From: CAZUGO01 sp964619935
Lineage (GTDB): Bacteria > Planctomycetota > Phycisphaerae > UBA1845 > CAIVHJ01
Assembly: GCA_964619935.1 (NCBI GenBank)
Contig: CAZUGO010000032.1
Span: forward strand, 62,001-126,000
Length of the DNA stretch: 64,000 nt
Direction: 5' to 3'
Position 1 is the first letter of the stretch, and every line of letters starts with the position of its first letter. Below the pieces are notes generated by a model. That model ran no database searches. It was not told the DNA's origin and worked only from the letters and a program-made list of their open reading frames with translations. The translations under genes were made by a program, and so were the position numbers. Below, in pieces: positions 51,561 to 60,240 of this stretch.

Positions 51561-52429
51561 GCGGGCACGCTTCCCACCTGCGCAACTACCTCGAATTGGC
51601 CAGGGTGTCCAACCTGGGCACCTGTGTGACCAACGTGCTGGTCGGTTGCGCTCTGGCTGGTGCCGCGGCCGACTGGCGGACCGTGGCGGGCGTCAGCCTC
51701 GCCGTGGTCCTGTTGTATTTTGCCGGCATGGTGCTCAACGATGTGGTCGATGTCGAGTTCGATCGCCGCGAGCGCCCGCAGCGCCCGATCCCGTCGGGTC
51801 GAGTGCCCATCGGCCAGGCCCGCGGGGTGGTGGCGGTGGCCATGATCCTGGCCCTGGGACTGATGGCTGGGTTCGGCGGTGCCGCGTTGGTCGGAGCTGC
51901 GGCCCTGGTCGGTGCCATCGTGGCCTACGACGTCTGGCACAAGCGGCACCCATGGGCGGTTGTGCTGATGGGGGCCTGCCGCGGTCTGGTCTACGTTCTG
52001 GCCGCCATTGCGGTCGGCGGAGCGCTCGAGGTTCCGCGGCTGGCTTGCTTCGCCGGCGCGCTGACTCTATATATCGCCATCGTCACGATGATCGCGCAGC
52101 GCGAGCATGGCGTGGCGCTCGGGGGTCGCGGCGGCCTGGTGCTGCTGCTTCCGGTGGTACTGGCGCTGCCGCTGACCGTGACCCAGCCGCGGCAGCCCGC
52201 CTTTGCGCTGGTCGCCGGCGCGCTGTTGCTGGCGTGGTTGGCGCGCTGCGGTTGGCACGTGCGCGGTGCGGTTCCACGGCCGGTCCGGACGGTGTTGGGC
52301 CTGCTTGCCGGCATCTGCCTGGTGGACGCGTTTTACTTGACCTTGCTGGATCGTCCGGAGTGGGCCGCCGTCGCCGGAGTCGCCTTCGGGACCACCTTGT
52401 GGGCCCATCGCCGGATTGCTGGAACCTGA
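51557..52429 (+). CDS. eboC: EboC: UbiA-family prenyltransferase, probable CTG start
   Basis: About 290 residues with eight or nine membrane helices. The first prenyl-diphosphate motif is LNDVVDVEFDRRERPQRPIP (NDxxDxxxD); the second UbiA Asp motif is not clear. Homologues begin with an LARxSN segment, here LRNYLELARVSNLGTCVTNV. No ATG, GTG or TTG lies in frame before this segment after the eboE stop. CTG 51557 overlaps that stop (CTGA) and has AAAGGA 8 bases upstream; TTG 51596 is the only nearby alternative and would cut the first helix. Confidence 0.8.
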   Translation: MSGHASHLRNYLELARVSNLGTCVTNVLVGCALAGAAADWRTVAGVSLAVVLLYFAGMVLNDVVDVEFDRRERPQRPIPSGRVPIGQARGVVAVAMILALGLMAGFGGAALVGAAALVGAIVAYDVWHKRHPWAVVLMGACRGLVYVLAAIAVGGALEVPRLACFAGALTLYIAIVTMIAQREHGVALGGRGGLVLLLPVVLALPLTVTQPRQPAFALVAGALLLAWLARCGWHVRGAVPRPVRTVLGLLAGICLVDAFYLTLLDRPEWAAVAGVAFGTTLWAHRRIAGT

Positions 52430-52436
52430 GTGCGCC

Positions 52437-53816
52437 ATGGCACATCCCACCGCGGTCATTCTGGTTGTCGGACTCAATCGGTCCTTGATCAGCGACGCCA
52501 CTCCCCATTTGCAGCGCTTCAGCCGGGGCGGCTGTGTGCGGCGGTTGCGTCCGGTACTGCCGGCGGTGACCTGCAGTGTGCAGTCCAGCATGCTGACCGG
52601 TCTGCCGCCGGCCGGCCACGGCGTGGTGGGCAACGGCTGGTACGACCGCGTGCTTGCCGAAGTGCAATTCTGGAAGCAGTCCAACCATCTGGTCGGCGGC
52701 GAGAAGGTCTGGGATGCCGCCCGTCGCAGAGACCCGACGGTCCGTTGTGCCCAGTTGTTCTGGTGGTACAACATGTACGCCGCCGTGGATTACGCCGTGA
52801 CGCCGCGGCCGTGCTACAAAGCCGACGGCCGCAAGATACCGGATTGCCATACCCAACCCGCCGACCTTCGGGACCGGCTGACCCAACGGCTGGGGCCGTT
52901 CCCGTTGTTCCAGTTTTGGGGGCCGGGGGCAACCATCCAGTCCAGCCGCTGGATTGCGGATGCCGCCCGGCTGGTGTACGACTGGCACCGCCCGACGCTG
53001 AATCTGGTGTACCTGCCGCATCTGGACTATTCCCTGCAGAAGCATGGCCCCGATCATCCGCAGGTCACCCGGGCGGCCGCTGAGGTTGACGCCGTCGCCG
53101 GTGAGCTGATCAATTCCTTTCAGGCGGACGGCGTGCGGGTCATGGTGCTCAGCGAATACGGCATCGAGGCGGTCGACAGCGCGGTGGCCGTCAACCGGGT
53201 GCTCCGCGAGCACGGGCTGCTCCAGGTCCGCGAGGAGCAGGGCCGCGAGCTTCTGGACGCCGGCGGCAGTGCCGCCTTTGCCGTGGCCGACCACCAGGTC
53301 GCCCACGTCTATGTGCGCTCGGCCGATTCGATCCCCGCCGTAGCGGAATGGTGCCGCGGGATTCCGGGAGTGGAACAAGTCCTGGCGGGTCCGGACCGTG
53401 CTGCCGCGGGGTTGGACCATCCGCGCTGCGGAGAACTGGTGCTGGTGGCCGAGCGCCGCCGCTGGTTCAGCTACGATTACTGGCAGGATGACCGGCGTGC
53501 GCCTGATTTTGCCCGCACGGTGGATATTCACCGCAAACCGGGTTACGACCCGCTGGAGCTATTCATCGATCCGGCGTTGCGCTGGCCCGCATGGTCAATC
53601 GGGTGGCGGCTGCTGCGGCGGCGCCTGGGCATGCGGACGCTGTTGGATGTCATCCCGCTGAACACGACGCTGGTCCGCGGGTCGCACGGCCGGGTGGACT
53701 TGCCGGTCGATCTCCAACCCCTGCTGATCACCACCCACGATCGCGGCACCGCCGGCGACCCACTGCCCTGCCAGGCGGTCAAACAGATTATTCTGGATCA
53801 TCTGTTTCAGGATTGA
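52437..53816 (+). CDS. eboF: EboF: nucleotide pyrophosphatase/phosphodiesterase-like protein
   Basis: 459 residues, alkaline-phosphatase superfamily. The nucleophile region PAVTCSVQSSMLTGLPPAGH followed by GVVGNGWYD matches the NPP-type P-x-x-T...TG pattern; further ligand regions are LVYLPHLDYSLQKHG, VMVLSEYGIEAVD and ITTHDRGTAGDPL. It has no signal peptide. ATG 52437 begins 7 bases after the eboC stop. It closes the ebo cluster. Confidence 0.87.
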   Translation: MAHPTAVILVVGLNRSLISDATPHLQRFSRGGCVRRLRPVLPAVTCSVQSSMLTGLPPAGHGVVGNGWYDRVLAEVQFWKQSNHLVGGEKVWDAARRRDPTVRCAQLFWWYNMYAAVDYAVTPRPCYKADGRKIPDCHTQPADLRDRLTQRLGPFPLFQFWGPGATIQSSRWIADAARLVYDWHRPTLNLVYLPHLDYSLQKHGPDHPQVTRAAAEVDAVAGELINSFQADGVRVMVLSEYGIEAVDSAVAVNRVLREHGLLQVREEQGRELLDAGGSAAFAVADHQVAHVYVRSADSIPAVAEWCRGIPGVEQVLAGPDRAAAGLDHPRCGELVLVAERRRWFSYDYWQDDRRAPDFARTVDIHRKPGYDPLELFIDPALRWPAWSIGWRLLRRRLGMRTLLDVIPLNTTLVRGSHGRVDLPVDLQPLLITTHDRGTAGDPLPCQAVKQIILDHLFQD

Positions 53817-53861
53817 TCGGGACAATCAGTCGGAAGCCCATGCCCCCCCGAGGCCAAGACA

Positions 53862-53895
53862 CCGGCCCGTGGTTTGGTGACCAACCACGGGCCGG
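53862..53895. terminator. Bidirectional hairpin after the ebo cluster
   Basis: Perfect 13-bp inverted repeat CCGGCCCGTGGTT / AACCACGGGCCGG with an 8-base loop, between the eboF stop and the convergent dockerin remnant. No T tract follows on either strand. It resembles the hairpin after dnaA in size and lack of U run. Confidence 0.55.
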
Positions 53896-53992
53896 GTGGA
53901 TTCCTGCCTGGCGGCAAGCCCTTCGTCATTCAGTCATGGATGCGTTCATTCATTACATCCACTCAGTCACCCAGTACCTGCAGGCATTCGCA

Positions 53993-54550
53993 CTACAGGG
54001 GGGCGCACTCGTCAAAGCCGTCGCCGTCGGAATCCGGCAGACAGGTATTGCTCGGGCAATCGGCATTCTGCACACACGGACATGGTCCCCAGTTGCCCAG
54101 CAGTTGGGCCAGGTCGCTGGCGTCGACGTTGCCGTCGGGCTGGAAGTCCATCGGCTTGAACACATCCTGGCCGACGGTCACATCGCAGATGTCATACGGT
54201 CCCCAGTTGCCGAGCAGCCGGGCCAGGTCGTCGGCGCCGACCGTCCCGTTGGGGCCGCCCTGCGGACCGCCGCCGAGGTCCCACTTACAACTAGCTTGCG
54301 GAGTCAACAGCTCGTAAGACATGTTGGTGTCCGGCAGTTGCGGACCCCACTGATAGCGCCACAGATCCGGCTGCGGCATGACCAGTTCACCGGCCACGAC
54401 ATCCTGGAAACAGCCCAGGGCGCTGCTGTGCCAGGCCCAGAAATCGCTGTCGGTGGTCTTGCCGGTCTCTTGCTGAAGGCACAGCGAGCCGCCGCCCAGG
54501 CAACACACTTCCGGCGGGAACTGCTCGCTGAGACACTCCCAGGCGCTGCA
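53993..54550 (-). pseudogene. Remnant of a secreted dockerin-type protein
   Basis: An open minus-strand frame runs from just after a TAG stop (54551-54553) to 53993 and encodes only a C-terminal end. It has a Cys-rich segment (FPPEVCCLGGGSLCLQ), two dockerin-like repeats (VGADDLARLLGNWGP and VDASDLAQLLGNWGPCP) and a Cys/Asp tail (DSDGDGFDECAPL). No start codon with a ribosome site or signal peptide is present and nothing conserved continues upstream. It is probably the tail of a gene cut off by rearrangement next to the hydrogenase-like cluster. Confidence 0.65.
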
Positions 54551-54782
54551 CTAATTAACAATCGAGGACTGCTCCGATGAGGCGGGGGGTTCGCTGTCCT
54601 GGGCGGCGCGCATCGTAGTAGCGCCCGCGTCAGCCAGCCGCAGCATGATTGGCTCGGGGCACACTGGAACCCGTCGCCGTCAAGCCGGCCGAGGGCCGAA
54701 CCGAGCGGTACCATCCCCTTCTTCAGGAGGCGCTTGGGTTGCCGAAGCAGGCAGGCTGGACACAATCGCCACCGTTCGCGAT

Positions 54783-55553
54783 CTACGGCTGCGGTCGATC
54801 GTGGATGCGTCCGATGAGCCTCAAGAGCCCATCCAGAATCGTCAGCGGGTGAGGCGGGCAGCCGGGAACATAAAGATCGACCGGCAGCACATCCTCGACG
54901 CCGTTGAGCACATCGGGGCTTTCACGAAACGGGCCGCCGCTGATGGCACAGGCGCCAACGGCGATCACGACTCGGGGTTTGGGCACGGCATCGTACGTCC
55001 CCAGCAGGGCTGCATGCATGTTTCGGGAGATCGCCCCGGTGACCAGCAAACCATCGGCGTGACGGGGCGATGCAACGAACTGAATGCCGAAACGAGACAG
55101 ATCCCAGCCCACCGTGTTCAAGACGTTCGTATCGAGGTCACAGGCGCTGCAGCTCCCCGCACACACCTCGCGCAGCCGAAGGGCGCGGCCGAGAATGCGA
55201 TGCAGTTCATCGGCCATGCGATCGGCCCGCTGCAACGCGCCGCCCGTGAGCACGAGATCGGCGCGGCGCGACGTGGCCATGCGGTGATCTTGGGTGTAAT
55301 GGAGGGCGCCCTCAGGACAAGCGTCGACGCATTCCGTACAGAACAGGCACCGCCCCAGGTCGAGCGTCAAACCCGCGCCCGTGCCGATCGCCTGAGTCGG
55401 GCAGGCTTGGGCACAGGCGCTGCAGTCGTCCGGGCACCGGGTCGCATCAATCTCGGGTCGGCCGCGGTAGCGCTCGGGAAGCACGGGCAGCTCCAGCGGA
55501 AACGAGGTGGTGCGGTGCCCCTGATGCAGCCGCGTCTTGAGGATTTGCAGCAT
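54783..55553 (-). CDS. Fused ferredoxin + NuoB/HyfI-type small subunit
   Basis: 256 residues combining two subunits that are usually separate. Residues ~30-90 hold two [4Fe-4S] motifs: CPDDCSACAQACP (slightly irregular, C-x3-C-x2-C-x3-C) and CLFCTECVDACP. Residues ~115-250 are a NuoB/HyfI-type small subunit with the proximal cluster ligands in GSCSACDLDTN, VGACAISGGPF and YVPGCPPHPL. It would receive or deliver electrons between the large subunit and a soluble carrier. ATG 55553 follows GGGGAA. Last gene of the minus-strand cluster. Confidence 0.85.
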   Translation of the reverse strand: MLQILKTRLHQGHRTTSFPLELPVLPERYRGRPEIDATRCPDDCSACAQACPTQAIGTGAGLTLDLGRCLFCTECVDACPEGALHYTQDHRMATSRRADLVLTGGALQRADRMADELHRILGRALRLREVCAGSCSACDLDTNVLNTVGWDLSRFGIQFVASPRHADGLLVTGAISRNMHAALLGTYDAVPKPRVVIAVGACAISGGPFRESPDVLNGVEDVLPVDLYVPGCPPHPLTILDGLLRLIGRIHDRPQP

Positions 55554-55600
55554 GGTTTTCCCCGATTCGTCGCTGCGGCCCGGGCCGCTCGCCGCCGCCC

Positions 55601-57154
55601 TTACAGGTCGTGACCGGCGTAACTGAGGTTGAAGCTCTTGTTGCACACGGGAAAATCCGAGATCGCCATACCACGGAGTGCCAGCGCCAGGCCCAACCAA
55701 TTGTGAATCGACGGGTCCTTGGCCTTCATGAAGGCCAGATTGCCCGCCTCGTCCGAAATGGCGACGTACATCGCCTCACCCCGCCAGGTTTCCGAGGCGC
55801 CAAATGCCATTGAATTCGGCTTCAGGCGGCCGAGGGGTTTCCGCGTCGGGCCCGCGGGGACACTACCAAGCAGTTCCAACAGGAACTCCAGCGAGCGCTG
55901 GACCTCGAGCCAGCGGACGGCGGCGCGGGCGTAGACGTCGCCCGTCGTTTCGACGGCGATCGGAATGTGGCTGAACTGAAACACGCCGAAAGGATGATCA
56001 CAGCGCACGTCGCGGCGACACCCGCAGGCCCGGGCCGCCGGCCCCACCATGCCGATCGCTTCGGCTTGCTCGTGGGTCAGGACCCCCACACCCTCGAAGC
56101 GCGCCAGCACCGAAGACTGGGAGAACATCAAGTCCAGCACTTCCAACGTTTCGGATCGCAAGCCCTCCAGCCGCCGTCGCAGGCGCTCAGCGCTCTCGAT
56201 CGACAGATCGAACCGCACCCCGCCGGGTCGCAGCAGATTGCGGCCGAACCGGCTGCCGCAGAGTTCGAGGGTCAGGTTCAGATACTCACCGCGAAGCCGG
56301 CCGAGGTACGCCGCTGCCGGCAGAAAGGCGACGTCGGTACACAGGGCCCCAAGATCGCCGACGTGATTGGCGAGTCGTTCCAGCTCCAAGGCGATCCCGC
56401 GAATCGCGGCCGCACGCAGGTTGATCTTCTCGCCCGCGAGGGCTTCCAGCGCCCGGCAATAGGCCAGCGCATGACCGATCGACGCATCGCCGGCCACGGT
56501 TTCGGCGACGAGGGCCGAGCGCGCGGCATTCGGATGGAGCAGAAGCCGCTCGGCTCCGCGATGCTGATAACCCAGCATGATTTCCAGGTGGAGCACTTCC
56601 TCGCCGTGGCATTGGAAACGGAAGTGTCCGGGCTCGATGATCCCCGCGTGGACGGGCCCCACGGCCACCTCGTGCACTTCCTGTCCTTCGACGCGGTAGA
56701 AGGGATAGTCGCCGGGGATCGTGCGATCGGCAGCAAACGCCCCCCAAGGTGCCGGCGTTCCGTCGTCGGTCGCGTGGTAGCGCAGCGGCTTGAGCCAGGG
56801 GTGGCCGATCGGATGCACGCCGTATTGCTCGGCGATTTCGCGCTCAAATGCCTGCGCAGCCGGCCACTGTTGGGCGATCGATGGGTAGGCGAGGACCGGC
56901 GGTCCGCCCGACTCGAGGCCCTGGACATCGGTCGCGCATACTTCAATGCGACTTGCGGAATCATAGGCCAGGAAGGCGCACAGGCGGACCCGGTCTGAAG
57001 CAACCCGCCGGCCGAATAGCTGCGCCAGCCGCCCGCCACGGGCCCGGCCGGCCACGACGTGAGCCGCGAACCCATCCGCGGGCACCGACGGGACGGCGCC
57101 GAGTTCCACGGACTGTCCTTGGCGAATAACCAGCCAGCCGCCGTTGTCGGTCAC
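55601..57154 (-). CDS. HyfG/HycE-like large subunit lacking [NiFe] ligands
   Basis: 517 residues. The N-terminal ~150 residues are a NuoC/30-kDa-like domain (AEQYGVHPIGHPWLKPLRYH); the rest is the NuoD/hydrogenase large-subunit fold (HLEIMLGYQHRGAERLLLHP, GIALELERLANHVGDLGALC, CGSRFGRNLLRPGGV). Where [NiFe] enzymes have R-x-C-G-x-C the sequence reads VAGDASIGHALAYC, and the C-terminus DFPVCNKSFNLSYAGHDL has no DPCxxC. The nickel site is therefore missing. GTG 57154 overlaps the HyfF-like stop (GTGA). Confidence 0.88.
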   Translation of the reverse strand: MTDNGGWLVIRQGQSVELGAVPSVPADGFAAHVVAGRARGGRLAQLFGRRVASDRVRLCAFLAYDSASRIEVCATDVQGLESGGPPVLAYPSIAQQWPAAQAFEREIAEQYGVHPIGHPWLKPLRYHATDDGTPAPWGAFAADRTIPGDYPFYRVEGQEVHEVAVGPVHAGIIEPGHFRFQCHGEEVLHLEIMLGYQHRGAERLLLHPNAARSALVAETVAGDASIGHALAYCRALEALAGEKINLRAAAIRGIALELERLANHVGDLGALCTDVAFLPAAAYLGRLRGEYLNLTLELCGSRFGRNLLRPGGVRFDLSIESAERLRRRLEGLRSETLEVLDLMFSQSSVLARFEGVGVLTHEQAEAIGMVGPAARACGCRRDVRCDHPFGVFQFSHIPIAVETTGDVYARAAVRWLEVQRSLEFLLELLGSVPAGPTRKPLGRLKPNSMAFGASETWRGEAMYVAISDEAGNLAFMKAKDPSIHNWLGLALALRGMAISDFPVCNKSFNLSYAGHDL

Positions 57155-58644
57155 GGGTGCACCTCCGCGGGGGTCGCACAAGCCACGACTTCGACAGTGG
57201 GATGGTAGAGCGAGTCGGCCGCACGCACCAATGCCCCGCGCACACCCGCAGGCTGATACGCTCCGAGCCCAAAACCCAGAACGAGGAGCGCCGTCGCGGC
57301 ACCCAGCATGGTCAGGCGTCTCCAGCGTTGGGATGGCGCCTCCAAGGCACTCACCGGGGTTCCCTCGGGCGGTTCGCCGAAGATCATCGGCAGCATGGCC
57401 GTCATCATGCCGACGAAGACCACCGCGAGCGTCACGACAAAGAGCGCCAAGACCCACCAGCGATCGTGCTGGGCCGCGGCCAACACGATTCCCAGCTCAC
57501 TGAAGAACATGCCGAAAGGGGGCAACCCGCAGGTGGCGCAGAGCCCCGCGAGCAACAGCAGGCCGGCCAGGGGACTGCGCACGAGCGTTCCTCGAACGTT
57601 TCGGATGTCGTTGGTCTCATACAGGCGCCAAATGAAGCCCGCCATGAAGAAGAGCGCCCCTTTGTTCAGCATGTTGTGCATGGCGTGCAGCATGCTGGCG
57701 TAGCTGCCCGCCGTCCCGAGCCCGACGCCGACAACCATGACGCCCATGTGTTCCACGCTCGTGTAAGCCAGCAGGCGGCGATAATCATTGTTGCCGACCA
57801 CGAAGATCGCCGCGGTGGCGATGGAAAACAAGCCGAAGACGATCAGCCAAGAACCGGCGAAGGTGGCCAAGCCGGCGGCGGCACAGACCTGGAACAACCG
57901 CAGAATGCCGACCAGGGCTCCGAGCGTCATCCCGCCGGCCATCAACGCCGCGCTGGGAGGCGGTGACTCCCCGTAGGCATCCGGTTTCCAGCTATGGAGC
58001 GGCGCCAGCCCCATCTTCGTCCCGAAGCCCACCAGCCCCAACAGGAAGCCGACCCGCAGCCAGATGGGATCGAGACTCGTGGCGTGCCGCGCCAGGTCGC
58101 CGAGCGTCAGGGCGATGGCCGCGTCGTTTCGGGTCGTGGCCAGCGCCACGCAGAAGATTCCGAGCAGCGCGAGCGCCACGCCGACCGAATTCATGAGCAG
58201 GAACTTCCAGGTCGCTTCCAAGGCCCGCGGGCCGAGCCGGAAGTAGATCAGCGGGGTGGTCGCCAGCGACGCGGACTCCAATGCCACCCAGAGCAAGCCC
58301 AGGTGCTGACTGATGCACAGCAGGCTGAGCGCCGCGAGCAGGCCCAGGATGCACGCCAAGAAAACCCGCTGCGAAACCAGTTGCTTGCGGTGATAGCCCA
58401 CGAAGTAGATCGTCGTGGCGGCGAACAGGATACTGATGAACGTCAGGATCAAGTGCCCCAGCGGATCAAGCCCGAACCCGTCGCCCGGTCGCGGTGCTTC
58501 CGCCGCGGGCCAGGAACGCAGGGCCACTGCGAGATGGGCCCAAGCCCCGGCCACCAACGCGGCCAGGCGCAGCGGCGACGTGGGCAACACCAGGCACAGC
58601 ACGCCAAATACCAGGGGAAGTGCGACCAGGAGCAGCAGCGTCAC
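57151..58644 (-). CDS. HyfF-like antiporter-type membrane subunit
   Basis: 497 residues, about 14 helices of the NuoL/M/N family. Marks: LLWVALESASLATTPLIYFR (Glu), GTKMGLAPLHSWKPDAYGES (channel Lys/His), NNDYRRLLAYTSVEHMGVM and HNMLNKGALFFMAGFI. Closest in layout to hydrogenase-4 subunit F. The GTG start is one base after the upstream stop. It would translocate protons or sodium for the complex. Confidence 0.87.
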   Translation of the reverse strand: MTLLLLVALPLVFGVLCLVLPTSPLRLAALVAGAWAHLAVALRSWPAAEAPRPGDGFGLDPLGHLILTFISILFAATTIYFVGYHRKQLVSQRVFLACILGLLAALSLLCISQHLGLLWVALESASLATTPLIYFRLGPRALEATWKFLLMNSVGVALALLGIFCVALATTRNDAAIALTLGDLARHATSLDPIWLRVGFLLGLVGFGTKMGLAPLHSWKPDAYGESPPPSAALMAGGMTLGALVGILRLFQVCAAAGLATFAGSWLIVFGLFSIATAAIFVVGNNDYRRLLAYTSVEHMGVMVVGVGLGTAGSYASMLHAMHNMLNKGALFFMAGFIWRLYETNDIRNVRGTLVRSPLAGLLLLAGLCATCGLPPFGMFFSELGIVLAAAQHDRWWVLALFVVTLAVVFVGMMTAMLPMIFGEPPEGTPVSALEAPSQRWRRLTMLGAATALLVLGFGLGAYQPAGVRGALVRAADSLYHPTVEVVACATPAEVHP

Positions 58645-58645
58645 G

Positions 58646-59308
58646 TTACGATTCCCTTAGTGAATCCAGCAGGTGGGTGTCGATGTGGTCGAACTCCCGC
58701 CGGATCTGGTAAACCACGATCGCCATGATGAACACGCCCACAAAAAGGTCGAGCAGGATTCCCAACTCGACGAGCAGCGGCATCTGCTTGATCAGCAGCA
58801 GCCCGAGGATAAAGACCCCGTTTTCGAGGACCAGAAAGCCGATGACCTGGGTGATCGCCTTCAGGCGGCTGACCAGCGTGAGCAGGCCCAGCAGCAGCGT
58901 TGCGAGCGCGACGGGCACGATCAGTCCTGACACCGGCGGCGTCGGCAACGGCAGGCGCGTCGCAACCGCAAAGCTCCCGATGACCAGCAGCGCCCCCACA
59001 AAGACGGAGGCGGTGAAGCCGATGAACGGCTCGACTTCACGGTGCACCTCGCCCGTGCGAATGATTCGCAGGAGCATGTGGGGGATCACGATGACTTTGA
59101 TCGCGATCGTGCCCAGGGCAATCACCACCGCATGCAGACCCGGCGGCTCGCCCTCCAAGACCTCCGCCGCCGGCGGCAGGAACGCGAGCAGCAGGCTCTG
59201 AAGCGCGAACAGCCGCACCCCGGTGGCCAATCGGCTGACGGCGAGCATGCCCAGGTTCAGCAGGATGACCAGCACCAGGACGCAATCGATTACGGTGTGC
59301 CCGCTCAT
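58646..59308 (-). CDS. HyfE-like membrane subunit
   Basis: 220 residues with six or seven helices; contains the NuoK-like core (AITQVIGFLVLENGVFILGL) with a membrane glutamate and a HyfE-type N-terminal extension (DCVLVLVILLNLGMLAVSRL). HyfE is the hydrogenase-4 counterpart of NuoK/NuoJ. ATG 59308 overlaps the HyfC-like stop (ATGA). Confidence 0.85.
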   Translation of the reverse strand: MSGHTVIDCVLVLVILLNLGMLAVSRLATGVRLFALQSLLLAFLPPAAEVLEGEPPGLHAVVIALGTIAIKVIVIPHMLLRIIRTGEVHREVEPFIGFTASVFVGALLVIGSFAVATRLPLPTPPVSGLIVPVALATLLLGLLTLVSRLKAITQVIGFLVLENGVFILGLLLIKQMPLLVELGILLDLFVGVFIMAIVVYQIRREFDHIDTHLLDSLRES

Positions 59309-60240
59309 GCCATGCTCCGCGTCAGGGTTAAGGCCGCGGCCAGCGCCGCCAGCACGGTGGCACCCGCCAGCAGCAGGGGCACTCGGTTCAAGCGCAGGCG
59401 CGCCATGGTTGATTCGATGACGCCGACCAGGGCGGCCAAGCCGAATAGTTCGAGCACGCGCAGCGGCGTGTCGATCCACGGCGGCCAATCCGGATGGGGG
59501 AACGCCGCATGGAGCAAGATCGAAGCCAGAAGCAAGAACTTGAGCGCCGCCGCGTAGGTGATGTACGCCAGATCCGGACCGCTATGGTCGAGGACCATGA
59601 CTTCGTGGATCATGGTGAGTTCCAGGTGGGTCGCCGGGTCGTCCACCGGCACGCGGCAGGTCTCGGTCAAGAGCACGATCAGCAGGGCGCCGACGACCAG
59701 CAGCAGCGCCGGTCCGGCGGTGCTCCAGGCCTCGAAGAGCCTGGGGCCGATCATCTGGTTCAGTTGGAGACTCTTGGTTGCGATCGCCATGACGATGAAC
59801 GACAAGAAGAGTGCCGGTTCGGACATGGCGCCGAAAGTCACCTCGCGCGACGCGCCCATGCCCTCAAAGCTGCTCCCGGTGTCCAGCGCCGCCAGCACCG
59901 TGAACAGGCGCCCCAGGGCCAAGAGGTAGGCGACCAGGATGATGTCGCCGGCGAATCCGAGCAGTGAATCGGGCGACAGGACCGGAATCAGCGTCGCCGC
60001 CGTCAGCAGCGCCGCCAGGTTGACGATCGGTCCGGCCCGGAAGACCCAGGTCGTCGTGTGACTATAGACGACCCCTTTGTGGACGAGCTTGTACAGGTCG
60101 TAGTAGGGCTGAAGCCATGGCGGACCGACGCGCCCGCCGAACCAGGCCTTGGTCCTGGCGATGATGCTGAGCAGCAGCGGTGGCAAGGTCAAGACCAGCG
60201 CTGCTTCAGGAATCGCGGCCATCATCCGAATGACGCTCAC
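59305..60240 (-). CDS. HyfC/NuoH-like membrane subunit
   Basis: 311 residues with about eight helices. Marks: RTKAWFGGRVGPPWLQPYYD near the N-terminus, the acidic loop LLTETCRVPVDDPATHLELT, and MIHEVMVLDHSGPDLAY. This is the hydrogenase-4 (HyfC/HycD) version of NuoH and links the membrane pumps to the soluble arm. Its ends overlap both neighbours by four bases. Confidence 0.88.
   Translation of the reverse strand: MSVIRMMAAIPEAALVLTLPPLLLSIIARTKAWFGGRVGPPWLQPYYDLYKLVHKGVVYSHTTTWVFRAGPIVNLAALLTAATLIPVLSPDSLLGFAGDIILVAYLLALGRLFTVLAALDTGSSFEGMGASREVTFGAMSEPALFLSFIVMAIATKSLQLNQMIGPRLFEAWSTAGPALLLVVGALLIVLLTETCRVPVDDPATHLELTMIHEVMVLDHSGPDLAYITYAAALKFLLLASILLHAAFPHPDWPPWIDTPLRVLELFGLAALVGVIESTMARLRLNRVPLLLAGATVLAALAAALTLTRSMA

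Noticed and set aside
55601..57154. Calling this gene a catalytic [NiFe]-hydrogenase large subunit
   Set aside because: Both cysteine pairs needed to hold nickel and iron are absent, so hydrogenase activity is not supported.
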